This document shows, piece after piece, positions 1 to 8,374 of a stretch of DNA of 64,000 nt. The stretch comes from Bacteroidales bacterium (GTDB lineage Bacteria; Bacteroidota; Bacteroidia; Bacteroidales; F082). Made by a program: the position numbers and the translations under genes. Every line of letters starts with the position of its first letter. Positions within the stretch are counted from its first letter, which is position 1. The notes under the pieces were generated by a model. That model saw only the letters and a list, made by a program, of their open reading frames with translations. It did not search any database and was not told the origin of the DNA. The DNA lies in NCBI GenBank assembly GCA_016290215.1, contig JAEETH010000002.1:1-64000 (forward strand). Direction: 5' to 3'.

Positions 1-189
1 GATTGTTGTTTCTTTTTTGACCAAAACTTGCAAAACCTGCAAAACCTCTTTCTCACATGGAAAGTCGCCCGTCATTCCGAACTTGACTCGGAACGGCTCC
101 TTTCCAACGGCAAGCGGTTGCGAGCCGCCACACGCTTTTCTTTGGACTTTATCATTGTTTTGCAAGTTTTGTTGGTTTTGTGATAAATA
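1..189. repeat. Intergenic region with MITE-like inverted repeat ends
   Basis: No gene is seen here. A perfect 15-bp inverted repeat, CAAAACTTGCAAAAC at 22-36 and GTTTTGCAAGTTTTG at 157-171, bounds about 150 bp. Inside is a smaller hairpin, TTCCGA (75-80) with TCGGAA (88-93), in a word ('GTCATTCCGAACTTGA') that I recognise from dispersed repeats of Bacteroidota genomes. It may be a small non-autonomous repeat element or a structured 3' region of the permease gene, which ends at 190 on the minus strand. Confidence 0.4.
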
Positions 190-2538
190 CTACTCTTTCT
201 TCAACGCCGTCACCGGATTCACCCGCGCCACCGAGACAATCTGCCAAAGCACCGAACCGATGGCAATCACAAACGACAGCGCCACCGTGACCACGAAAAT
301 CCATGGGTGCAAGTCGATGCGATAGGCGAAGTCCTCCAGATAGCGCTTGCATAGCCACACCGCCATGGGAATGGCAATCGCGTTGGCAATCAAAATCATA
401 ACGATGTATTCCTTCAAGTTGCGGCGGATTTCGCTCTGCATCGTGCCGCCAAACACTTTGCGGATGGCGATGGTTTTCTCGCGCTCCAAGGCGAAATGCG
501 TGCTCATGGCCACTAGGCCGAGTAGTGACAGCAACACGGCAATGCCCATAATGATTTCGATGAGGCGCATCTGATGGCGCGTCTTGGCATATTTCGAGGC
601 GATGACATCCTTCACGAAACCGAAATGATCCGGCTCAACGTAGGAGCCAAACATCTCCTCGGAATGTTTCTTATAGACCGCATCTATGGCGCTTTTGGCT
701 TCGTCGTGGTCGCCCGCGATTTCCAACAACAGATGGCCAAGTTGCGAATACCCCAAACCGCCGTTTCCAAAGACTATAGTATAATCCTCATCGGTGGCAT
801 GAAGCGCGTCCAACATATTGAAATCCTTGATGATACCACAAACGCCACTACCCATGGCCGTCTCTTTCCAAGACATAATCGTGTCGTAGTTGTAATCGCC
901 GTAAGGCAGACCTGTCAATCCAGCCACGGCAGATTGCGTCATCCAATAACTTCCCTCGCTCGGCTCACTAAACTTCTCCAGCACCTCAAAGCCCAACAAT
1001 CGGAACGCCGTCGTGTCACATTCAAATATGATGACACTTGTATTGGGTTGCGTCTCGCCCATTTTCGGCAATCTCAAAGTCGTTCCTGTCACTCCGGGCA
1101 CGTTGTTGCTCAAAGCCAGTTCATTCACGCAAGGCAGGGCGCGAAGTTCCTCCCTGAAGGCTTCCGATTTGGTAGTGAAGTTCAACTTGGAACTGATGAA
1201 AAACAAGTTGTCGGTCTGCAATCCCATCGGTCGCTCCACCATGTGGCGCATCTCCAACTCCATCGTTATCGTCAAGGCAATCAGCACAATGGAAATGGCG
1301 TTTTGGAACACGATGAAAAACCGCATCAATCCCTTGCGGCTGCGGAAACGGAACGTGCCCTTCACCACATCGATAGGGCGGGCTTGCGAAATGATGGCAG
1401 CGGGCAAGATGCCAGCCAAGAAAGCCACCAATACGACCATCAGCAAATAGCCGACAAGATAAAGCGCCGTGAACGGAATATGCACCGCCACATCAGTCTC
1501 CATCAGTTGGTTGACGTAAGGCACCAAGGCGTAGGCCAACAATAAGCCCACCGCAAAACAACACAAGGTGAAAAACAGCGACTCGCCAAGGAACTTCCAA
1601 ACGATATCGGACTTTTGCGCCCCGAGAAGCCTTCGCGAAGCCATCTCTTTGGCGCGTTTTCCCGTGAGGGCCACGTTCAGGTTGATGTAATTGATGAGCG
1701 CCGAAACGAGCAGCAACAGGCCCACAAAAATCATCGTGCGCATCATGGAGCGGTCGCCTTTCTTGAGGTGCGTCTTCATATCGCTAAAGAAAATCTTGTC
1801 CATCCGAAGCATGGAAACCTTTCCTTCTTCGCCGTAGAAAGTCTGGAACTTGTCGCCGTATTGCTCTTGGCAAATCGTGGTCAGTTTTTCCTGCAACTCG
1901 GCAGGGTTGGCATGGGGCCACACCTTCACGAAAGTATGGATATGAGTCCCCCAAAGTATGGGGTTTTTCCTGTACATCTCCACAAAGCGGCTGGTTTCGA
2001 TGTTGCCGATAACATCCGCCTCAAGGAGCAGTGAACTGCCCAAGTCGGAGAACACGCCCACCACATTCAGTGTATCTTTTCCAGTAATTAATTGACGGCC
2101 AACAATTTCGCCTTCCATTTTAGCTGCCAATCTATCTGAAACGAAAGCCACATGGGCATTGCTCAGGTTGTCGGCATTGCCTTCCTTGAATTGGACGGGG
2201 AAAAAGTCGAAGAACTCGCGGTCGCAGTCGAGCACGGTGCCGAAATACTTTTCGTCGCCCGACTTTATCAGTTTGTTTTTGCTGTAAAAGAAATGGGTCA
2301 CGGCCTCAACCTCGGGCACTTTGCCGTCGATGAATTCCTTTACACCGTAGGCGTTGGTCATCTGCTCTGACCCGATGGCATAAATCCGCTCACGGTCGGG
2401 GTTCTCGCGCGTCACGGCGTATTGTTGCACCACATAGCAGAAACTGATGATGACGAAGGCCAAGGCCACACTCAATCCGATGAACTCAATGGCGGTGTAG
2501 AGCTTGTTGCGGGATAGGAATTTCAGGTAGGATTTCAT
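190..2538 (-). CDS. ABC transporter permease, MacB/FtsX type
   Basis: Inner-membrane subunit of a MacB-like ABC transporter; in this family a separate ATPase powers export or extracytoplasmic work. The 782-residue protein has a first membrane helix near residues 14-38, a large extracytoplasmic MacB_PCD-like part, three helices around 270-390, a second extracytoplasmic part, and three last helices (about 665-775) in an FtsX-like domain with the motif EREKTIAIRKVFGG. This double layout and length are usual for Bacteroidota permeases. It lies 76 bp downstream of the tolC-like gene on the same strand, so one efflux operon is likely. No ATPase or HlyD-type adaptor is in the window; they may lie beyond its left edge. 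The substrate cannot be told from sequence. Confidence 0.85.
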   Translation of the reverse strand: MKSYLKFLSRNKLYTAIEFIGLSVALAFVIISFCYVVQQYAVTRENPDRERIYAIGSEQMTNAYGVKEFIDGKVPEVEAVTHFFYSKNKLIKSGDEKYFGTVLDCDREFFDFFPVQFKEGNADNLSNAHVAFVSDRLAAKMEGEIVGRQLITGKDTLNVVGVFSDLGSSLLLEADVIGNIETSRFVEMYRKNPILWGTHIHTFVKVWPHANPAELQEKLTTICQEQYGDKFQTFYGEEGKVSMLRMDKIFFSDMKTHLKKGDRSMMRTMIFVGLLLLVSALINYINLNVALTGKRAKEMASRRLLGAQKSDIVWKFLGESLFFTLCCFAVGLLLAYALVPYVNQLMETDVAVHIPFTALYLVGYLLMVVLVAFLAGILPAAIISQARPIDVVKGTFRFRSRKGLMRFFIVFQNAISIVLIALTITMELEMRHMVERPMGLQTDNLFFISSKLNFTTKSEAFREELRALPCVNELALSNNVPGVTGTTLRLPKMGETQPNTSVIIFECDTTAFRLLGFEVLEKFSEPSEGSYWMTQSAVAGLTGLPYGDYNYDTIMSWKETAMGSGVCGIIKDFNMLDALHATDEDYTIVFGNGGLGYSQLGHLLLEIAGDHDEAKSAIDAVYKKHSEEMFGSYVEPDHFGFVKDVIASKYAKTRHQMRLIEIIMGIAVLLSLLGLVAMSTHFALEREKTIAIRKVFGGTMQSEIRRNLKEYIVMILIANAIAIPMAVWLCKRYLEDFAYRIDLHPWIFVVTVALSFVIAIGSVLWQIVSVARVNPVTALKKE

Positions 2539-2590
2539 ATTGTTGATTGTAGATTGTTTAACTGTTTAATTGTTGAGATTCCGGTTGGAG
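2539..2590. repeat. Short A/T-rich word-repeat array between tolC and permease
   Basis: The gap holds degenerate copies of a 7-9 bp word (ATTGTTG, ATTGTAG, ATTGTTTA, ACTGTTTA, ATTGTTGAG). It belongs to the same style of short-period intergenic array seen at several other places in this window. No promoter was recognised in it. Confidence 0.5.
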
Positions 2591-2614
2591 AGTTCTTATG
2601 ATTACGGCTTAGCA

Positions 2615-4012
2615 TCATTGTTCTAAATACGATTTCCCGCCATAGTAATTAACCACACTATTCTTGATAAAGTATTGAAGCTTGGCATTCAATTGTTCCG
2701 CGAGGGCATTGAGGTAGTTGTTCGATGCCGTCTGGTATTCGATGGACGAAATCAAACCTTGCTCGAAGCGTTTGGTGTTCAGCGTGAAGGCCTCCTGCTG
2801 TAATTCGGCGCGGGTGTCGGCCTGGCGCAGGGCATCGGCACTGCCGTCGCGGTCGGCGATGGCGCGGCGCACCTCGGCCTCCACCGTCTGGAGCGCCTGC
2901 TCGTAGTCGGCTTGGGCGCGGTCTAAGGCATTCTTCCGCTTTGCGATGTTGGAATGCTTCGAGAGGCGGTCGAAGATGGGGATGCTCAACGAGAGTTGCA
3001 CATATTCACCGCCGTTGTTCTTCAATTGCTCGAAATAGGGCGTGGGCACATAGCCCTCCATGCCCGGGTAGGTGAAGTAACTCGACGACCAGCCACCATA
3101 GAGCGAAAGGCGGGGCAGCAACTGCCAGCGGGCCGTATTGAGGGCGAGACGGGCGTTTTTCATCGTGCCTTCGGCCAAAACGACGGCGGGCATGTTGGTT
3201 TTGGCAAATTCCACCATTTGGGAAATATCGTCCGTTCGGCTGCCACGGTGTGACAGCCCTACAGCCGTTTCGTTTGTAGGGCTGTCGCATTGCGGAAGCC
3301 ACGAAAACGATTCGTCAATTTTCAACGGTTTTTCAATCGGCCAAAACATCACATCCTTCAAGGTGATGACCGCACTGTTGAGGTTGTTCCGACAGGTGGT
3401 CAGTTGGTACTGGCGCTCAGCGAGGTCGCTCTGCATCTGCACCACGTCGGCATGGGATTTCTGTCCCAGTTGTTCCTGTCTTGTAGCGAGTTGCACGGAT
3501 TTTTCCGCTGTAGCCACCTGCGCTTGCAAGGCTTTCTGCATCTCGGTGTAATACAACACATTGCAGTACGCCTCCATCGTGGCGAGACAAATTTGGTCTT
3601 CGGTTTGTTGCTCTTTGGTCAAGCCCATCAGTTGGGCCGTCTGGGTGATTTTCAGGTTATTGACCGCCTGGAATCCATTGAAGAGGTTGATGCCAGCCGA
3701 GAGACTGTAGCCATTGTGGAACGAGGTCGTTCGGATATAGGTGTTGGTCTCGGGGTCGATGCTCCTTCCGAAGTTGGAATAGGCGTAGGTATTACCATCG
3801 ATTGTGGGTGTAAAGGCGGCCAGGATGGCGTCGCGCCGGTCGATTTGTGCATCGCGGTTATCGGCTTGGGCCATGCGCATCTTGGTGGAATGCTCCACGG
3901 CGTAGCGCATACATTCTTTCAAGTCCATCGTGACGGTGTCCTGGGCCTTGACAGCTGTCAAGGCCACAAGGAACACAACCACCAATAAAAAAAACTGTTT
4001 ACGATTCATCAT
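2615..4012 (-). CDS. TolC-family outer membrane efflux protein
   Basis: Outer-membrane channel of a tripartite efflux or type I export system. The 465-residue protein has a signal peptide (about residues 1-23, ending VKAQ) and the two repeated helical-hairpin halves of the family, seen as long heptad-rich stretches rich in Ala and Gln near 120-215 and 365-440. Residues about 238-259 are encoded by a 63-bp palindromic repeat element inserted in frame (3238-3300), falling between the two halves, where a loop would tolerate it. The gene is first in an apparent operon with the MacB/FtsX-type permease downstream. Its upstream region carries two 17-bp inverted repeats that could be operators. The family call is firm; the transported substrate is unknown. 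Confidence 0.9.
   Translation of the reverse strand: MMNRKQFFLLVVVFLVALTAVKAQDTVTMDLKECMRYAVEHSTKMRMAQADNRDAQIDRRDAILAAFTPTIDGNTYAYSNFGRSIDPETNTYIRTTSFHNGYSLSAGINLFNGFQAVNNLKITQTAQLMGLTKEQQTEDQICLATMEAYCNVLYYTEMQKALQAQVATAEKSVQLATRQEQLGQKSHADVVQMQSDLAERQYQLTTCRNNLNSAVITLKDVMFWPIEKPLKIDESFSWLPQCDSPTNETAVGLSHRGSRTDDISQMVEFAKTNMPAVVLAEGTMKNARLALNTARWQLLPRLSLYGGWSSSYFTYPGMEGYVPTPYFEQLKNNGGEYVQLSLSIPIFDRLSKHSNIAKRKNALDRAQADYEQALQTVEAEVRRAIADRDGSADALRQADTRAELQQEAFTLNTKRFEQGLISSIEYQTASNNYLNALAEQLNAKLQYFIKNSVVNYYGGKSYLEQ
3238..3300. repeat. 63-bp palindromic element inside tolC, in frame
   Basis: Two 25-nt arms, 3238-3262 and 3276-3300, pair with 20 of 25 matches around a 13-nt loop; each arm has the core GACAGCCCTAC or its complement. 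The length is 21 codons, so the reading frame is kept. A single arm with 24 of 25 matches occurs between genes at 19128-19152, which shows this is a dispersed repeat and not tolC sequence. Confidence 0.75.
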
Positions 4013-4352
4013 GACACATTTTTTGCTGATGCATCATGGAACGCATTTGACGTGCCAAAAACACAACTATCTATAATTCAGATATTTAAGATTTAAAGAT
4101 TTGCATCAACTGTAACGTTTTTTTACAGCGGTGTAAAGATTCTTTACAATGCAAACGGAAATCGGCAGACTCCAATGCCTGCCGATTCCATCACGAAGGT
4201 ATGAAGAAACTATTTACGTTATCCATGTCCAGACCAGACCAAAGGGATTGGATTGTGACCATGGACAATAGTAAGACGATCGAACAAAGAAAAAGTTACA
4301 GCCATCCAACAAAAAAAGCGCTTCCATCGATGATCGACAGGATCATCCATCG
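4013..4352. other. 340-bp intergenic region upstream of tolC
   Basis: No gene is seen. The part next to tolC holds two inverted repeats listed separately (4111-4148). Further left-to-right there is a hairpin, AATCGGCAG at 4160-4168 pairing with CTGCCGATT at 4179-4187, without a clear U-tract on either strand. The rest up to the symporter stop shows nothing I recognise. Confidence 0.6.
4111..4148. promoter_or_regulatory. Tandem 17-bp inverted repeats, possible operators of tolC
   Basis: TGTAACGTTTTTTTACA (4111-4127) and TGTAAAGATTCTTTACA (4132-4148) are both of the form TGTAA-N7-TTACA. Their starts are 21 bp apart, two helical turns, on the same DNA face. They lie about 100-135 bp upstream of the tolC start. 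This is the usual look of a dimeric repressor or activator site; no regulator gene is adjacent. Confidence 0.5.
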
Positions 4353-5633
4353 CTAAACGGCTGTCCCCTGGTCCACCACACTCGCCACAGTCATGTCGCC
4401 CGTCACGTTGACCACCGTACGAAGCATGTCCAAAGGCCGGTCGATGCCCATGATCAGCGCCAACCCCTCAATCGGGATGCCTACCGAGTCGAGCACGATC
4501 ATCAACATCACGATGGAACCACCAGGGATGCCAGGAGTGCCGATCGAGGAGATGGTGGCCGTCGCCAAGATCAACAGCATCTGCCAGAAAGTCAAGTCCA
4601 AGCCCAACACCTGAGCAAGAAACACCGCCGCCACCGCCTGATAGCAGCTGGTGCCGTCCATGTTGATGGTCACCCCCACCGGCAGCACAAACGACGACAC
4701 CTCCTCCGACACGCCGAGCTGCTTCTGGGTGCGCTCCAGGGTCAAGGGCAAGGTGGCCGCGCTGGAGCTGGTGCTGAATGCCAGCATCTGCACGGGGAAA
4801 GCGGCCTTATAGAATTCCTTCAACGATTTTTTGGTGAACAGTTTCAGAATGAGGGGATATATCACGAAACTGATGAATGCCAAGGCCACGATCACGGTGA
4901 GCGCGTACAATCCCAGCGAAGAGAAGATCCCCAAGTCGCCGGAATACGATACAATCAGGTCGGCCATCAACGCCAGCACGCCGATCGAAGCGAACGCCAT
5001 GATGAAGTCGATGATCTTCAACAACACCATATTCAATTGGTTAAAAAAGCGTACAATGCTGCCCGTCTTGGAAGGCCCCACACATACGATAGCCACGCCA
5101 AACAGCAGGGCAAAGAAAATGATCTGCAGCATCTTGGAATTGTCGCCAAACGTTTGGAAAACATTCTCAGGAACAATCTCCACGAGAAACTGCAACGGCG
5201 ATTGGTCCTGCACCTGCTGCATATCCGCCTCCCGCTGGGTCACTGTCTGCTCATAGCGCTGCATGAATTCCGACTGCTTGTCTTTGGGGAAGAATTGCCC
5301 CGGCCTCATCAGACTAACCGCCCCCAAGCCGACACTGACAGCGATGATGGTGGTGCAAACATAAATCAGGATGGTCTTCAACCCGATTTTCGAGAGGTTT
5401 CGGATGTCTTTCAGGTTGACCACCCCGATGATCAAGGAGACAAGCACCAGGGGCACTGCGATCAGCTTCAGCAGACGAAGGAAGATCGTCCCAAAAGGAC
5501 CAATCCAATGATGGATGAAAGTCTCGAAATGCAGGGCGACACCCAACAAGCCCAGACCGATGCCCAAAGCCATGCCAATCAGGATCTTGGCATACAAGGG
5601 CAATCCTTTTCTATGAACGGATGGTTCACTCAC
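4353..5633 (-). CDS. Dicarboxylate/amino acid:cation symporter (SLC1/DAACS family)
   Basis: Secondary transporter of the inner membrane that takes up C4-dicarboxylates or glutamate/aspartate with Na+ or H+. The 426-residue protein begins with LPLYAKILIGMALG, typical of the family, has about eight membrane helices and the two re-entrant serine-rich hairpins: AFSTSSSAATLPLTLE in HP1 and GTPGIPGGS in HP2, with the NMDGTS motif between them. The insert around residues 115-150 (QREADMQQ) is a periplasmic loop also seen in relatives. Its start overlaps the stop of the upstream T9SS protein by 8 bp, which suggests translational coupling; a surface adhesin coupled to a transporter is an uncommon pairing. 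Exact substrate is not decided by sequence. Confidence 0.92.
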   Translation of the reverse strand: MSEPSVHRKGLPLYAKILIGMALGIGLGLLGVALHFETFIHHWIGPFGTIFLRLLKLIAVPLVLVSLIIGVVNLKDIRNLSKIGLKTILIYVCTTIIAVSVGLGAVSLMRPGQFFPKDKQSEFMQRYEQTVTQREADMQQVQDQSPLQFLVEIVPENVFQTFGDNSKMLQIIFFALLFGVAIVCVGPSKTGSIVRFFNQLNMVLLKIIDFIMAFASIGVLALMADLIVSYSGDLGIFSSLGLYALTVIVALAFISFVIYPLILKLFTKKSLKEFYKAAFPVQMLAFSTSSSAATLPLTLERTQKQLGVSEEVSSFVLPVGVTINMDGTSCYQAVAAVFLAQVLGLDLTFWQMLLILATATISSIGTPGIPGGSIVMLMIVLDSVGIPIEGLALIMGIDRPLDMLRTVVNVTGDMTVASVVDQGTAV

Positions 5634-8112
5634 TTAGCACGATTTTTTGGGTGACAACGCCCTCGTCGGTGAGCAGACGAAGCATATAAACGCCCTTGGC
5701 AAGGCCCACCATCGGATAATCCAGCGAGTTGGCATCCACTTTCTTGTTCTCGACCATCTCGCCGTTGACCGTAATCAAGGTCATTTGACGGATCGTCGTC
5801 TTGGAATCGATATGCAACTGATCCTTGACGGGATTGGGATAGAGACGGAGTCCATCGGAAACCATCGCTCCAACAGCATCATCGGGGATGGTATCCGTCG
5901 CAACGACCTTCACATTGTCGATGAACCATGAATAAGTCAGCACATCGGTGCCATTGTTATGGCCACGGAAACGCAAGCGGATGTTGGTCCCCTGGAACGG
6001 CGCCAAGTCGATGCTTACGGGTTCGTCATAGTTGTTCAGGAACATCGGCTGATCGACGGCATCCCACAGCGTCGTCCAGGAGCCGGTACTGGTGTTCAAG
6101 ACGTCCACCTTGAAATGATCATGGTAATCCGGCACCCCATATTGGCATGAGGTCTCAAAGGTCAGCACCGCGGGTCGTTCTATTGCAACGAGCGGGGTGA
6201 CGAGCGACTCGTCCTGAGGTCCCCATTCTTCCGACTCATCCCATTCAAGAGCAGCTTGTCGCTCACCTTGCGGCGGCACCACGTAATATTCATCGCCGAA
6301 CCAGCTGGTAGCCCACTCTGCCCTGGCTCTGTACCAGGAGAACCAGCTCATGTTGATGGATTCGATCGACCAACCCGCAGGCGGGAACTGCTCGCCTTCG
6401 AAACCTTCAAGGAGGATGGGGGCTTGCCAATCCCAATGCAGGTCGTACGGATCGGAATCGGCCGTGTGACCCAGCGCATCGGCCAAATGGAACACGATGC
6501 TGGCAACGGTATGGTTCGGTTGCGCCGGCAAGGTGGCCTCATAGTCGTAATTGGCTTTGGAGCTTCTGTTGAAAACGACATCCTGCGACTGACCGTCGAT
6601 GGTATAGGTCGCCTGCATCTGATCCGGGACCCCCGACTCGTCATAGATCCTGACGGTCAGGTTCATCTCCGTGTCGGCCCAGGTCTGCGCGCCATCCAAT
6701 GACACCATATACGGTGGCTCGTTGTCAACCGAGGTGACGTTGATGGAGATGTCGTCGATGCAGAGGTTCCATCCATAGCCGCTCACCGCCTCGAAGATGA
6801 CAAACCCGTAGCCTTCGGGGCTGTCGAAGGTATAGCTGTATTCATACCAATCGCTCACTTCGCCCACGACAGGTTCCATCATCGTATTACGATGTACCGT
6901 GCCAAGCAAGGTGCCGTCGGCCTTGTCGGTGGTCGGCGAGTAATACACGTTGATTCGGTCTGGACGGTTGATGTTGTTGTTGAAGTTTCGGAAGATCCAA
7001 TAGCGCACGGTGTTGTCCGTGGGGTTGAGTTGCAACTTGGGCGATACCAGCGAACAAGTCCAGCCCTCCGGTGCAATGTAGCTGTAATAGCGGGCCATCC
7101 CCGCGCTCTCGTCGTGGGGTGTGCAGGCTGGCCAGTCGTTATACGTCCAGCGCTCAAAGACATAATTGCCATTGGTAGCGAAATTCAACCATCCGGCAGG
7201 CGGGAAGACCGTGTTTTCAAAGCCTTCCATCAGCGGGAATTCACTGACCGGCGCCAGGGCAGTGATTGGGAAATCGACTTGTTGCACCGGCACATTGTGT
7301 GCGGAGGTCACGTCGAAAGTGGCATGGAGGATCTCGCCATCGGTCAGGTCCATCGGCAAAGTCGTCTGGGCCACCAGTTCGATGGCAGTGTTATAAGGCA
7401 CCGTCACCTGCGACACCGCCGTGCCGTTTTGGTAGAAGGTCAGCGGCAGGCTGCCCGTACTGGTGAACTGATAGGTATCCGATTGTTCGCCGGTATTGCT
7501 GAGGAGGAAACGAAGATAGGCTGGTTCCCCGAAATACACTGCGGTGTCGGGGGTAAGCGGCTCCACCTCACAATAGTACTGGGCTGTTTGTTCAATCACG
7601 ACATCATCGACCGACAAGTACCAAGGACCGTTGTCGGCCACGCTGTGGAAACCCACATAGAAGGAGCCCGAACTGGTAGCTTGGAACACCCCTGAGGTCT
7701 GTTCATAGTCCTCGTTGGCAACGACCATCATCGGCACGACGGGAACCGTCATCGAAGCAGCATCGGCACTAGCACCGGCCTTGACTTCCAGGTTGAAGTG
7801 ATCGACATGCCAGGTGGCATACCAGAACGAAACACGGTAGTATTCGCCCGCAGTGGCCTGAATCTCTTTATAGATCCACACGTCGGTGTTGTATTTGGCG
7901 TACATGTACCAATCGCCCGTATGCGGCTTTCTGCCTCGGGCTTCGTTGTCGTCAGGGATGGTGACACCGGCTTTCCAGCCACCATCACCAATCCAGCCCA
8001 CCGGGGTCTGATCGACCGTATTACCATTCTCAAAAGTCTCGTTGACGAGCACTTGGGAGGAGACGCTTCCCATCAGGAAAAACATCACCAACAAAGCATA
8101 GAGTTTTTTCAT
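5626..8112 (-). CDS. T9SS-secreted protein with repeated jelly-roll adhesin domains
   Basis: Large surface or secreted protein exported by the Sec and type IX systems. I start it at the methionine before KKLYALLVMFFLMGSVSSQ, a clear signal peptide with GAAGG-like ribosome site upstream; an upstream in-frame ATG exists but adds no sensible sequence. The 828 residues contain three copies of a choice-of-anchor J/cleaved-adhesin type domain, each opening with a motif such as ENTVFPPAGW or EGEQFPPAGW and ending with a DDI/DNV strand, separated by Ig-like regions. The last about 75 residues (YPNPVKDQLHI to the end) form a T9SS type A sorting domain. Its stop codon overlaps the downstream symporter start. 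Ligand unknown. Confidence 0.85.
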   Translation of the reverse strand: MKKLYALLVMFFLMGSVSSQVLVNETFENGNTVDQTPVGWIGDGGWKAGVTIPDDNEARGRKPHTGDWYMYAKYNTDVWIYKEIQATAGEYYRVSFWYATWHVDHFNLEVKAGASADAASMTVPVVPMMVVANEDYEQTSGVFQATSSGSFYVGFHSVADNGPWYLSVDDVVIEQTAQYYCEVEPLTPDTAVYFGEPAYLRFLLSNTGEQSDTYQFTSTGSLPLTFYQNGTAVSQVTVPYNTAIELVAQTTLPMDLTDGEILHATFDVTSAHNVPVQQVDFPITALAPVSEFPLMEGFENTVFPPAGWLNFATNGNYVFERWTYNDWPACTPHDESAGMARYYSYIAPEGWTCSLVSPKLQLNPTDNTVRYWIFRNFNNNINRPDRINVYYSPTTDKADGTLLGTVHRNTMMEPVVGEVSDWYEYSYTFDSPEGYGFVIFEAVSGYGWNLCIDDISINVTSVDNEPPYMVSLDGAQTWADTEMNLTVRIYDESGVPDQMQATYTIDGQSQDVVFNRSSKANYDYEATLPAQPNHTVASIVFHLADALGHTADSDPYDLHWDWQAPILLEGFEGEQFPPAGWSIESINMSWFSWYRARAEWATSWFGDEYYVVPPQGERQAALEWDESEEWGPQDESLVTPLVAIERPAVLTFETSCQYGVPDYHDHFKVDVLNTSTGSWTTLWDAVDQPMFLNNYDEPVSIDLAPFQGTNIRLRFRGHNNGTDVLTYSWFIDNVKVVATDTIPDDAVGAMVSDGLRLYPNPVKDQLHIDSKTTIRQMTLITVNGEMVENKKVDANSLDYPMVGLAKGVYMLRLLTDEGVVTQKIVLSE

Positions 8113-8217
8113 AAGCTTCCTTCTTTGAATACAACCTACAAATATACTAAGATTTTGATAAACCAAACGGAATTTGCCAAAATGTCAGTTTTTGCCATGG
8201 CACGTATTTTGACAAAG

Positions 8218-8297
8218 GACGCGCGTCATCTGGATTGCTTCGTCGTTCGTTACCTCCCTATAGTCGGTGAGCCCTCCGGGGTTCTCGCAATGACGCG
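8218..8297. repeat. REP-like dispersed repeat upstream of htpG
   Basis: Contains GATTGCTTCGTCGTTCGTT and a right end TCGCAATGACGCGA whose complement matches the left GCGTCAT; the two ends can pair as a hairpin. I recognise this word set as a common dispersed intergenic repeat in Bacteroidota and other genomes. It lies between two divergent genes, so it is not obviously a terminator. Confidence 0.5.
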
Positions 8298-8306
8298 AAG
8301 CGGCCC

Positions 8307-8362
8307 AATCTTTAAATCTTTAAATCTTTAAATCTTTAAATCTTTGAATCTTTGAATTTTAA
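8307..8362. repeat. 8-bp tandem array just upstream of htpG
   Basis: About seven units of AATCTTTA/AATCTTTG run to within 13 bp of the htpG start. The array leaves little room for a normal ribosome site apart from the last bases. It belongs to the group of short-period arrays found in other gaps of the window. Confidence 0.7.
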
Positions 8363-8374
8363 ATACATAACGAT

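Noticed and set aside
574..1545. Open frame of 323 codons antisense to the permease gene
   Set aside because: Shadow of a gene with clear membrane helices and family motifs; the translated product is rich in His and Gln and resembles no family.
4149..4352. Possible small RNA or riboswitch upstream of tolC
   Set aside because: Only one isolated hairpin was seen, with no conserved riboswitch core or promoter, so it is not called.
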